From Tyto alba (Eukaryota; Chordata; Aves; Strigiformes; Tytonidae), in contig NW_024881282.1 of assembly GCF_018691265.1 (NCBI RefSeq), positions 48,031,853-48,095,852 of the forward strand: a DNA stretch of 64,000 bases, given 5' to 3'. Below, in pieces: positions 1 through 11,568 of the stretch. The notes beneath the pieces were generated by a model that worked only from the letters and a program-made list of their open reading frames with translations, was not told the DNA's origin and did not search any database. The position numbers and the translations under genes were made by a program. Numbering within the stretch: the first letter of the stretch is position 1; the number at the start of each line of letters is the position of its first letter.

Positions 1-2540
1 TATCCTGACTAGCATAAGCTGGATGCAGAACATAATCAAAAACACAGTAGTATTTTTGCCCCCAACTTGCTTGTTTCCCTGACATTATACATTAAAGTTT
101 ATCTTAAAGAGATGGGACCCAGTTCTCAGAAGCCAGCATCCATCTGTGGTAACAACTTTCCATGCATGCACTTATCTTTGCAGTAATAACTGATCTACAT
201 ATAAACAAACCAGTTCTGTACATGCAAATTCTAATAGCTCTCAGGTAGTTTGCTTCATCAACACGTGCAGGCAATACCACAGGCGGCTAGTACAAAAAAA
301 TGCACACACATCAGTGCAAATCAGATTTCCTATTAAAAAAACAGCTACACATCTCCCAGCTGTACACCTCTGATCCATCTCAATGTGGAGCTTAACTGCA
401 AAATTTAGCATGAATTAGATAACACTTCTCTAAGAAAATTAGAAATTATGTATTATTAGATCCCTGCGCTACCAATCTAACATAATGAATTTTTGTTCCT
501 CTGTAGTATAAACCACATTAATGCTAGCCATTTAAATCAAACATTCCCAGACTCTGGAATACAGTCGTAAATATTCTTGCCCAGGGTGCTGTTCTTGGTG
601 GCAATCTCTGGCATTGATTCCTCTCTACTTTTTCTAAGTCCATACTGGTCAAATCTAGGTGAAACAATAGCTTTATGAAGGATTCTGTCAGTTCCTATGA
701 ATTGTCACAGCTAGCTGCTTAAGTGACATACAACTGACATCATTTTTACAATTCTCTTAAGCTGAAATTTAAACTAATTTCAGATATTCTCTCATAGTAT
801 TTTTAATTGGATCAATATAATTCAGCCATTTTGAAAACTGTTATGACACACATAAACTAATACATACATACACGAACATATTCTTGAATATAGGATCATA
901 AAGGTTATGCTGTAACTCTTTTTTATATACATGTAACATTGAAGTGTTTACTAGAGGAGCCCAAGAGAGCTATAGGTTCCCTCATTATACTGTCAGTGTT
1001 TTGTATGGGATGCACGCTCCCTGCAAGGTAACAGCTACACATCTCCTGCACTTTAATCCGTACTGTGACTGATGGTGACCCCTCCTCACAATGCACTGCA
1101 ATGTTCACTGGTGAAAATGCCCAATGATGGCTCTGAATTTGGGCCCCTGAAGTCCTATTACCACAGGGGTTTTTGATTTTAACTGTGGGAGTCTAGGCTA
1201 GATAGAATGTGAACTCTGGCAAGTGAGTATATTAAAAGGTTCCTCAATTCTCAGATCTGATTTTTGTTCATATTTAAAGCCTGCAGTAGGGGAAAGAGGA
1301 AAGATCTTTTTTTTTCCTTGCAGCACTTCAGAGTCAATACATTTACCAAGATACGATCTGAATTCCATTCTGATTTGCAGAATGGTTAGCTAATTGGCAA
1401 GCACATACAATTTAAGAACTAGATTTCATAGATTAAACTCATTACTTCAAGCTTTTTATGTTAGGCTCCGAGTCCCCGCATAACCTCTTCCCCCGCTGAT
1501 TATCTGCCCTGCTCCCTTTCCGCGTTGCATTCCCCCACTCCGGCGCTGTATCCGTCTCCTTCTCCATGAAAGGTCACCTCACCTGCCCCCGGTGCCTCCT
1601 CAGGTCCAGGCTCCCTCTTTGGCAGCCCCGGCTCCTCATACCACCGCCACCAAAGGCTCGACCCGAGGGTTACAGTGGTCCTCTCTGAGTCACCAGCACC
1701 TCCACACAAATTACTTGTCTCACTGAACTGTTAGATTTCCCGGGATGGAGCTAGTTATTAGGCAGCGGCAGAGCTGGTTGTTGATCTGCGTTACCCTCCA
1801 GCTGACTGCCTTTTTAGCATGCACGATCTTCAGGCCACAGACTACGCCTTTCTTTTGTGTCTGGAAAGCCTGTAGCAGTTGCTGGGCACTAGGAACAAAC
1901 CAACGTTTGTATTGGGAGCTACAAAAACTATTCTCACCTAAGAAGACTGCAATCTTTGTCTACCTTGACTAAAGAAAAAGATTTAAAAAGGGCCGGGGGA
2001 TGTTTTATGATGGGTAATCTTCTCCAAAGCAAGGCTGGTTTCCTCTGTTAACTGTACGCTTATTATTTACACTGAAAATAAAGCTCATCAAAAGCTTGGA
2101 GTTGCCTTTACTTTGAAAGGAATACGTCATCTTCAAATATGCAAAGCAGGTTTAATGTTGATAACCCAAGAGTTATTGACCTTGTATTTCAGCTGTTCTC
2201 AGTGTGCACTTTGGCTTTTTCTGTAATAAGATCATCTTACCGCCAGATGATTATTGATCACTTGTGACAGAAACAAAAAGCCTTGACCAGACTCATCTAT
2301 TCATTGTGCTCACTGGAAACCATTATAAAAAATGACACACACCCCCCACCCCCCAAACTGAGTCACAGTCAAAAACACCATCCAGGGACAAAACCCAAAG
2401 GGCTAGGGAAGACAGCAAGCAACAGTAAGTTTTAGCAGAGACCTGCCTGGTGAACGACTACCACCTGGCAACAGCAACGGCGCTACCAACAGAGTATGAC
2501 AGCAATTGGAAGAAGTCCTCATCACCTAACCCAAACCTGC
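1..2540. other. Unique non-coding DNA, no gene recognised
   Basis: AT-rich single-copy-looking sequence. Short open frames (for example a 75-codon plus-strand frame at 1745-1972 and a minus-strand frame at 1500-1709) show no recognisable domain and no convincing splice context. A short C-rich run occurs near 2341-2356. If the CpG island to the right is a minus-strand promoter, this segment would be first-intron sequence, but nothing here proves it. Confidence 0.5.
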
Positions 2541-3169
2541 TGGGGCCTTCCCTGAGCAGCCCACCCGGGTGGGGGAGAGGGTGTATGGCAGCACGGGGAG
2601 GCTGCGGAGCAGGGATGGGGCTGGAGGGGCAGCTCAGGACCCACGGGGCCATCAGCACCGTTGCCAACCCAACACCAAGGGAGCAGCAAGAAGACGCGTC
2701 CCTCATCCTCAACTTCTCCGGACGAGCCCGGGAGGGTGGGCAAGGATGGGGTCATGGAGGGAGAAGCTTCTAGACTAACCTGCTCCCAGGTTTCCACGAT
2801 GTGCTTTCCCCCCCTCCCGGGAGGCGCCCAGATACAGCACCCAGCTGGGGGGGATGCTTTGGGCTACTCTGCCCCCTCTCCGACGCGACGGCGAGGGCTG
2901 TCCCCTGCCTGCCCCAGAGCGGGGGGGCTGCGGGGGGCTTCCTGGGGCTGCGGGGCGCTCCGGGTAGGGGCACGGCCGGGGGTAGGGGGAGCGCGGAGAT
3001 GCGGCGGGTACCGGTCGCGCCGGGGAAGAGCGGCCGAGAGGCTGCGTCCTCGCTCGCCGCAGATTTTAAGGTAAAGTGTGTGCGATTTCTCACCCTCACA
3101 AAAGGGAGGAGGAAGGAAAGATGATCAAGGAAACAAACCAGGCAGGGGAGGGATAGCGGGGCGGAGGAA

Positions 3170-3199
<30 letters not shown>
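3170..3199 (+). repeat. Uninterrupted G30 homopolymer
   Basis: Thirty consecutive G on the plus strand inside the CpG island, flanked by purine-rich sequence (about 3105-3240 is nearly all A/G). Such a run can form G-quadruplexes and is also error-prone in sequencing, so the exact length is uncertain. Confidence 0.9.
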
Positions 3200-3200
<1 letters not shown>

Positions 3201-3382
3201 GAGAAGAAAAGGAGGGAGAAACAAAGGGAAGAATAAAACCCTCTCTGGGAACAAGCAAACAAAGAGGGTAAGAAGAGCTCGCGGCGGTGTTCCCGGGGGG
3301 TAACCCCCCGCCGGGCTCCCCGGCACCGCGGCACCCCGCCCCGACGTACCGCCCCCCCGGCAGCCGGCGGGGCTGTGGCCGC

Positions 3383-3406
3383 GGCCCCGGCCCCGGCCCC
3401 GGCCCC
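3383..3406 (+). repeat. (GGCCCC)4 hexanucleotide tract
   Basis: Four head-to-tail GGCCCC units on the plus strand, equal to GGGGCC on the minus strand, within the CpG island. The motif class is capable of G-quadruplex formation on the G-rich strand. The tract is short and perfect. Confidence 0.85.
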
Positions 3407-3569
3407 GAGCTGCCGCCCCCCGCCGCGGCCGGCGGAGCCCCGCGGACAGGACCCCGCGCCTCGCCGCTGTCGCCCGGGGAAGTTCGCCGGCGCGGAAATA
3501 CCCCCCCGCGGGGTCGGGGCACCTTACCTGCCGGCTGGCACTCCTCGGGGAGCGGGGAGAGGGGAAGGT

Positions 3570-3588
3570 GGGGGGGGGGGGGGGGGGG
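3570..3588 (+). repeat. G19 homopolymer in purine tract
   Basis: Nineteen consecutive G within a purine tract of roughly 3549-3645 that also contains A runs. It lies just plus-strand downstream of the minus-strand splice-donor consensus at 3522-3530. Length may be unreliable in an assembly. Confidence 0.85.
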
Positions 3589-3683
3589 AGGGGAAGGGGG
3601 GAAGAAGCGGAAAAAAAAAATAGGGGGAAAAAAAAAATAATAATAAAGCCACCCCAGTTTCCGAAATTGCACCGCTCGATCAG

Positions 3684-3697
3684 GTTACTATGGAAAT
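3684..3697. promoter_or_regulatory. Candidate RFX X-box
   Basis: The 14-mer GTTACTATGGAAAT is close to the palindromic X-box consensus bound by RFX transcription factors (two half sites GTTRCC/GGYAAC separated by an AT-rich centre). It sits in the CpG island near the likely start of transcription, which suits a proximal promoter element. The second half site deviates from consensus at its last base. Assignment is by motif only. Confidence 0.4.
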
Positions 3698-4229
3698 CAT
3701 CGCGAGGAGGCAAAAAAAAAAGCCAGAAGCCACCCTCATCCTCTCCGCCCCCGCGAGGGTCCGCGGAGCTGGGAGCCGCTGCCTCCGCCGGGCGCGCAGG
3801 GCTGCGCGCTTCGCCGCCGCCGCCGCGCACCGGCAGCCGGCCCCGGCCCCAGCCCCGCGCCGCCAGCGGTGCTGCCCCCCGCCGCACAGCTGGAATTTAA
3901 AGGGGCCGTGCTCGCCGGGCGCCGCTGCCCCCGCCGCCGAGGGTGTGCCTTTTTAACCAAAAGTTTCCCGCGGGGGCCAGGCGGGGGATGCGCTGGAATA
4001 GGGGCATCCGCGGGGGGGCAGGGGGAAAGGGGGTGAAGTGTTGGCTGTGCGTAGCCCTAGGCGTTGGGAATTATTATATGCGTAACAGCAGGATCCAAAG
4101 GCCTCAGCAGGGCTCGGTTGCAACAAGCGCTGTACGCAGACACGGATAAGAAGAGACAGCCCCGGCCTCTGAGAGCTTGTAATGTAAGCAGTGAGGACAG
4201 ACAAAAGGGAAGAAAGGGTATAAAATGCT

Positions 4230-4245
4230 GGGGGGGGGGGGGGGG
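4230..4245 (+). repeat. G16 homopolymer
   Basis: Sixteen consecutive G following a purine-rich stretch. Simple repeat with no other context. Confidence 0.85.
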
Positions 4246-4631
4246 AATGAAAACTTCCTAACCCCTGCCCCCTCCAGACCGGCACCTATAATTTTTAACT
4301 GCAATTCAAAGACTCCAAAAAGACAACGAACAGTTCTGAAAGAGACTGTCCTCCCTGTGTCCCTTCTTCATCATCTGAAGTGCTTGTCAAACCCATCGGT
4401 TCTGACCAGCACTCCTGGCCTGCAGGATTCCCCGGCAGCCTGGGGGCTGGAAGCTGGACCCATCTGAAGCCCGACTGGGGACAGAGCTGTGCCCACAGCC
4501 GCCGCTCACAGGCACACGTGGACTTTGGCGTGAGAGGGTGGGTGGACAGCGTGACAGCCGTTGCCAGCACTTCGCTCTGCCCTACTCAGTCTCCACACTC
4601 ACCCCTCATTCATGCGCCACTCGGCTCTGTT

Positions 4632-4648
4632 CCCCCCCCCCCCCCCCC
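4632..4648 (+). repeat. C17 homopolymer
   Basis: Seventeen consecutive C. Together with the G runs at 3170, 3570 and 4230 it makes the 3.1-4.7 kb interval unusually rich in long G/C homopolymers. Confidence 0.85.
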
Positions 4649-6813
4649 ATGTGTGAGCCACCTCCCACCGCAAGCCCCCTCTCTGCTCCAGCTGTGTCAG
4701 GGCCACGGCGGATTCAGGATCTACCACCGAAGGGATAGTTTTCACCCACACAGAATATATTCCACAAGTGTCTGCTGGTGTGGCTTCTAAATTATTCCAG
4801 CCTTCAGAGCACAGGGGAACCCTATCTTTGCTCTGTTGGTACAGACGAACACCCTATGTTTTCCATCTCCCAGAAAGGGGAAATGTGGAGAAAAAAAATG
4901 TAAGATGATGCCTTAAACACCTATGAAGAAAAGGAATCCTATGCTATTGCAGAAGAAAAGAAGACAAGAGTGAGAGGGAGAGAAGAAAAAGACCAGTGAG
5001 TAACATCTAAGTCCAAAAGCTGCTGGATTCCTCCCCTGGAGTTAAAATATTAATTTCTTCTCTTCGTTCTTCCTGTAAGAGCTAGAGGAGGAAGAACACT
5101 TTGCAAGTGGTAGGTTTAGAGAAGATGATTTCCAGTTAGTGGCCCCCATGACACCTGTGGGTCTTTGCAAAACCTTCCTCTTCCAAACTATGAGGCAGTT
5201 AGGCCTCACGGCTCTTTGTTTTGCTCAAATATTCAGCACTGCTGGTTGGCATAGCTGCAGCTGCAACTGTACTTTCCAGCAGATCCTAAATTGTTTGTGG
5301 GGTTTGAGGTGAGGGAATTAGCTAGTGGAGGCATGTTTGGATGCAGGAGGAAAAAAACATACAGAAGAAACAAAAAACTTCTCCTACTGAGCTGTGTGGT
5401 ATTTTCCCATTCCAAATAATTCCTGGCATTTCAGCTAGCCATTTCTATGTAAGAAACTGAGAGGGGTAAAAAACTACGGCAGTTAGCAGCCTAGCAAGAG
5501 CTTGACATTAAGAAATAAGAAAGGCTACTTAAAAGGGCTGACCAAAAGGCAGGAATTGAGAGCCACGTTGTCCAGGGGTCAAGTTTTCCAAATACCACCA
5601 TAGTTTGTAATATTCCTACTAGAATAGAACACGATGGATTTTGACCATAATTTACAAAGCACGTACTGGGACATCTGAGGCTGCCTTTTCTTAAAGTCAT
5701 GAGACAAGAGGGAGGCTGAACATCTTAAAATTAGAATAACAAAGTGATAGGTCCATGAGAGAAGATCCCAGGGGACAGATACCCTTCCGAAAAGACAATC
5801 CCCAGAATGGGTAACTTGTAGGTTATTTCTTCCAGTGCATGGAAGGCACAGAGCAGTGAGTTATCCGGGCAGTCTCTGCGCTACAAGACTTCTCCCTGAA
5901 AGGTTAATTGGGTTAGAGGTGTAATTTTTATCCAGCAGAGATGTGCCAGCAGAGGCCTCTAATGTAGATGCAGTTCATATTGACAGAACCATGGTTTTGT
6001 TAGCATAACAGTTTTCACCGTGGTGTGGAGTAATTTCATTACACCAGTACAAAGATCCGACCTGGTGGTCCAGCCGCATCTCTCAGTCATTCATTCTGTC
6101 AGTGAAATGTACTGAGCTCCCATAGCAAATCAGACAGCAGCATGCACAAGGCTCCCACCTCTTTTTTGCCCACAACTAATCTGTGATTGCTGTCTTTCCA
6201 AAAAAGTTTTCCAAATGGATAGCATATTTTACTGTTTCTTAGGCTCAACCACTTGGTCTCAAGCCTGAAGCAGTTTTAGGAACCTGTGTCTGACAGTGCA
6301 ACAATAACCATTCCTCTAGTCCTCTAGGAAGTGATATTCCAGAGCAGGGAAAGTATCTTGACACAGTTTACTTATTAGAAAGGATTTTCTACAATGACAT
6401 TCATAGTTTTGCAAATAAAATACCTAATTAATTGTCTATTTTTTTCTTTTATTTTAAAACACATGACTAACAAAACATGGTGAAGAATAAAAAGGTGAGC
6501 CTAGCACAGCTTTAGAATAAACTGCATAGTTATACCTTTAATATATAAAAAATAATGATTCCTTATTTGACAAAGTGTATAATAAGTTGTAACTATTCTC
6601 AAAGTGTCTGTGAGTTGATTTGCAAAATTTTGAAGAAAACTAAAACACTTTAGTTACATTGTAGTTCTTTTCTACATGAGATATAAGTAAGTGTGTTGAT
6701 GTCATTTACGTGAGATCAAATGAAAATTTATTTCAGTGATATTTAGGATAATTGCAGTGATAGAGTAATCTGAAGTTGCAGTATCTTGGCTTGTGTATTT
6801 AAATGAGATCAAT

Positions 6814-6829
6814 TATCTTAGCTAAGATA
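6814..6829. repeat. 16-bp perfect palindrome
   Basis: TATCTTAGCTAAGATA reads identically on both strands. It lies in an AT-rich, gene-free interval. Function unknown; a chance origin is possible. Confidence 0.6.
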
Positions 6830-9800
6830 TGTTGATGTAAGTGGAATGACCAAACAATGACAAGCTTACAAAAGCAATCTAATATATTATCCTTGTGGAC
6901 TTTCAGTCCTTTCAAAATTACATCACCATTTGACATGTGACCTTGACACAAAGACTAAAGGGGTCTCCTACCAACCATAAAGATTTATACAATGTTGCTA
7001 GTCAAATACATTAGCACCTTTTGTGTGCTAAATCCCCATCAGACAAAAACCTGTTTATAAGGCTTTGGAGTCAAATGATAGCAAAAGAGTGTGCTTCTTC
7101 ATCCGCAACGTATGATGTATTAAAAGCAAAAGTTTATTGTTACAGTTATATTAACATTTTGAAAACTCCAGACACTACTGTTTCTTTCAAAATGCTAACT
7201 CAGCCATGTTGCATATTCTTTGTATTTTCTGGTATAAACTAAAATGCAAAAACCTTTTTTACTTAGCATGGAAAGTGCTGCAGTCTGATGTCACACACAT
7301 CATATATTTGCATGTCCAAATGGAAATTTACAACTGAACCTTTATTATCTGAAAAAGAATTTAAATGTGAATAATCTAGTAAAGCTCAGGAATTTCACAC
7401 CTGGCAGGTGAACCTTGAGGGGGGCTCTGTGGCTTCACTCTGCAAAGATACTCAGGCACCTGGGTGGGACAAGTAACTGACATGTACACAGCTCCTGCCA
7501 GATCTACAAATACCAGAAGTCCTTTGGCACCTTTGCACCTTAATTTTACATTCCCCCAGATGCCTGCTGTGGCTATTTGTAAGATCCTTTCCTGCCTGCC
7601 CGCCTTTCCTCAAGCACCGTGACAGCACGCCTTCTCCAGCCACTGTCAGCTGAAAAGTTCCCTCGCGTTTTCCAGTTTGTCTCTGTGCTGAGGCCAGCTC
7701 GAGGCCTCACTCCCAGAGCAGCAGCTCGATGTCCCCGTCTCTGCCTGCCTCAGCGGGACAAGGAGGGCACGGGTGGAAGCTGCAGGATAGGTGGGACAGG
7801 AGATGGTGGTGGTGCGGCGGGCCACTGCGCTCCAAAGCCACCGGTCTGAGCTCCAGGCTGCGTCCCCATGGGACGGTGGGTGCAGCAGGAGGAGACAGCC
7901 TGAGTGAAGCTGCACACACACCGCAAAGCCATGGGCACAACATGTTCAGGAGAGGTCACACCCTGAACGCGCTTCAAGGAAAAGCTCAAACTCTTAAAAA
8001 GAAAAGAAGGTATCTCTCTCAAGAATTGGAAATTTCTATCTCCAACAGGAGGGTGAAAACTAGAGATTGCTCTGGTTTCTTGATAAGCCATTTCAGATCA
8101 TCTGTTTGCTGTTTGGATTGTCCTACTCCTCTTCCATTTAAGTGCAGCCACTTGATAAGCACTGCCCTCTTTCCAGACTCTTGCTTTCTGCATCACCAGG
8201 TCTTTTAAGAGATTTTTCTGCATTTTTTTCCATAAATGGGACTTGTTCCAAAGGTTTCTGAAACACTATTAATATTTCAGATATCACTGGTTAGTGTCTG
8301 TATTTCCCAAATGAAAGTATGGCCCGTTCTTCAGTGTGATACCCGAGTCTCTGTCCACTAGTATGGCCATGTTATCTACAAGGGCAAAAATGAACTTGAG
8401 GCTGAAGCACTCCTGCTTTCAGGTGGCAGGGACAACTCACAGGAGGTGACATAACATGATAGATGACTTCCGTTCTCCTGTTGTGACACCAGGTATGGAC
8501 AAATTCACAAGACTTCTGCATGGGTGGTGTGGAAGGGAAGTAGAGAGAGAAATCGTGCCTCTCATTGGAAAAAAAAGCTAGTTGCAATAGTCTCCAGATT
8601 TCTGTTAGCATACTGATACAGCTTCTGTATTCTGGGGATTTCCTGGCCCTATTTTAATGTCTTACCACCTTCTCTTCTCTAAGACATCTGCAAGACCCCT
8701 AGGTCTTTCCTTAAGGCTCAAGGAATGATCCCCAAAAGGTTGTAATCCTCACTGGAAGCAGAAGCAAATCATGTATATTGTTCCCCTGTCTAAGTGTACA
8801 CACACACATCCACACACACCTCTAAGGTAAAAGAACACTACAAAGTCAAGCACTCTGGAACTTGGAAATAGCACAATTTAAATTACTTGCCCATCTTAAT
8901 TCAGCCTCTCATGCCTAGGCATACGCTTATGTGAGCTCATAAGCTGTGACTTGCTTGTTGGATGATGCTCACTTCATAAGCATCTCCTAGATTATATGTA
9001 TTATCCTAACTAGTCATGATATGGTATTATACTGTGTATATCATGCTCTATAGGCAAAATTTTTCATTTCTATGACCCTTATTAGTGTAGCCACCAGTAA
9101 ATACCGGGTAGGGAGTTAGAAAACAGGAGAGGAAGGCTCCCTCCTTAATTTCCAACACTGACATCACCTTGGAGCAGACCCACAGCGAAAGGCTGACCTT
9201 GGACTTGGAGCCCTGCGTAGCCGGGATCACCATGCCCTGTTCCCAGATGGGAAAGGCACAATCCATCTACCTGCCTGCGGAGGTGCGAGATGCTCAGGAG
9301 CACCCAGTGACGACTGAGTCCTCAGGAAAACAGAGCTGCTAAAATGCAAGGCATCCCTTCCCTGCAGCATCTGTGCAAATGTGAATTTTCAAAATCTAAT
9401 AGCTTGAGCAAATTTGGAAATGGGTTTTCTCAGTGAAGATGGAGTCTTCAGTGCCCTCACTCTTAGCTGTTAACAGCGAAGGCACTCTACTGAGCAGCTG
9501 GGATTTATAAAATGACCCAAAGTGGAGAGGTTTCTATAGAATGGTAAGAGACATATCTCTGATTACTTCACTATTAATTTTCAAATACCTGCTGTAAAAC
9601 TGGAGTTATTCAAAGGAAAGAGTACCACAAAACTTAATACTGGAAGGACCACATCTTTTTTTCTGAGTGCCATTTTCATATATAGCTGAATTTTTCAACA
9701 ATTTTGTTTTTATTGTACCATGGCTGCAAAGCAATCTAAATGGTCAGAAATGGACAATATTAGAAGTATCTAAAACTAGTTTTTTTCACAGGAAAATGTG

Positions 9801-11520
9801 GGCGAAACATCCAGTTCCTCTTACACAAATAATTGTAATATGACTCTGAAAAAGGTATGAGCTCTTCCATCCCCTGGGCCAAATTCACAGCTTCTTCAAC
9901 TCTTTTAATAGTTTAAGCATTTCTAGAAAATGTGCTTTCTTAATTTCTGCTGTTTCCACTAGCCCCAGACCCTGTATGTTTTATACCAGCTGCATTCAAC
10001 TGAAGGGATACCCAACTGGGGATACAAATTGTCTGGTGAATGGTCCTCTCTGACTCCATGCTGTTACTTTCAGCCTCAGATGGCATGGAAAATGCTCTTA
10101 AGTTGACTTGCTTCCAAATGCCAAAAAAAACCCAGCCCCCAAACTCCTAAACATAAAACAGAAGAAAAGCAAATTATTTCAGTTTCAACAACACTTCAAA
10201 CAGTTATATCACAAATATAGCAATAAGAAAGCATTTCAAAAGATACGCTCCCTGTAACACAGAGCAAAAGTACCCTGAAGAGTGATTTTGTAATGTTTAC
10301 AGAAGAGTTAATATAAACAGAAATGAGCTTCTATAGCTTTCTTACTGAAAACAGAGTTTTCACAGGCAAACAGTATTTTTTCCTATAACTGGATCTGTCT
10401 GGCAGACATAAATATATTTCTGTCAAATTTACCAGTCTGCCATGGATATCAGAAAACATCTTGGGGAGATGTGGACATGGTTTTACTTCCTTTATTAATC
10501 CTTCAGTTCTTCAGTTCTCAGATGACTTGGATCTCTTCTGATTTTCTGTATTTTTAACTCTGATATTCTAACAAATGTTTCTGAGCACCTTACAGGTTTA
10601 TTGCCCCAATCTGTAGGATGTATAAAATCATCTTTTTAGATATTTCAACATCTCTTGAAATATGACTGCAGTTAGAATAGCATTATGGAGTACCCTGTAA
10701 TTCCAACAAGTATTCATCTTGTGGTGTTTCTGGCACTCACTCAAGCTATAAGAACTGCTTTACCCTATTCCAAAAGCTCAGTCCTAGATGGAGGCAAAGC
10801 TACCTACAGCCAGTGTTGGTAATCCACAGGAAATAAACATGAATCATGTACTGATGAAACATGAATAAATAAGAAGGTATGGGCATTGGTGCAGACCGTG
10901 GGTATTTGGTGTGAGATTTCTGCCACCCAAACAATGAGACAGGACTTGAAGTAGCAGTAGCAACAAGAGACACTAAGGATTACTCGTACGGTAGCTAATG
11001 AGGTTCATGGAACTGGTGAAGAACAAAATGCTTTCCAAAAGTGACTTCTAGCAGGATATACGTGGAGGACATCCTCTTTGAGATGGACATTAGATGGACA
11101 TATCATAAATCATTAAGATAGCGTTATATTTGAAAAGTGGACAGTTAGCCGTGTGACTCTGCATTACTTTAAGCCTTTGCTGTTTCAACTTTCTCAGCTT
11201 ATGAGAGAGTAAAGTCCTCTCCTCGCTTCACCCACCTCTTTCAACTGTGTTTATTTGTAGTTAAAAAGAAAGAGGACAGCAGTTTCTCCTTTAATTTGAG
11301 GTAAGTCTTATTTCTTTCTGTAACTGAAGACAAAGAGCAGATATTGTCTTCTTCATTTCTCCTGAAGTTATGTCTGAATTCTCTCTCTAGAATAGCTAGC
11401 AAATTTATTTCCCTTCTAAATGATCAAGTTCTGCTGCATATAGAGGTTTGTGGCCCTTAGTGCTTAATATGAGCAAACACTGGGAGATGTGTACAGACAA
11501 GAATATTTTCCGTAAGATTC

Positions 11521-11568
11521 CTGAAGCCCTTAAATATACTGAAATGGCTATGTGCCCGTTAAGAATAC
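11521..11568 (+). repeat. Left terminal repeat of the eHBV (DR2-DR1 interval)
   Basis: Forty-eight bases that recur at 14628-14675 with 5 mismatches. In the viral map this is the interval beginning immediately after DR2 and ending at the start of DR1, the cohesive overlap of relaxed-circular DNA. The left copy begins exactly at the base after where DR2 would end; the preceding bases (except TC at 11519-11520) are not viral. Confidence 0.9.

Larger units (their letters stand above)
2540..4060. promoter_or_regulatory. CpG island, probable host promoter/first exon
   Basis: The segment is strikingly GC-rich with dense CpG, strongest at about 2870-4010, between AT-rich flanks. This is the usual signature of an unmethylated vertebrate promoter. 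Splice-donor consensus occurs on both strands: minus-strand CAG|GTAAGG at 3522-3530, minus-strand CAG|GTTAGT at 2774-2782, and plus-strand GAGG|GTAAGA at 3264-3273. The direction of transcription is therefore unresolved. The donor at 3522-3530 would suit a minus-strand 5' exon starting at about 3700-3950 with the gene body to the left. Long proline/arginine/glycine-rich open frames on both strands (for example 2770-3672 and 3096-3887, minus) are by-products of GC-rich low-complexity DNA. No known protein was recognised, so the gene is not named. Confidence 0.7.
4061..11518. other. Unique AT-rich DNA with simple repeats, no gene recognised
   Basis: No open frame here shows a recognisable protein family. 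Frames such as 7729-8208 (plus) and 7750-8091 (minus) overlap each other on opposite strands and look like chance. Features visible are a G16 run at 4230-4245, a C17 run at 4632-4648, a CA-rich stretch at about 8799-8820 and a 16-bp perfect palindrome at 6814-6829. The AT-rich part 6400-7000 resembles long-range non-coding regulatory DNA in composition, but conservation cannot be judged from one sequence. Confidence 0.5.

Noticed and set aside
2770..3887. Long minus-strand open frames of 300 and 263 codons in the CpG island
   Set aside because: They are proline/arginine/glycine/serine low-complexity translations of GC- and G-run-rich DNA, overlap each other in different frames, and match no recognised family.
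11448..11468. Start of the precore frame at 11448
   Set aside because: The codon there is TTG. A vertebrate or viral start would more plausibly be the ATG at 11544 or 11550 (precore) or 11676 (core).
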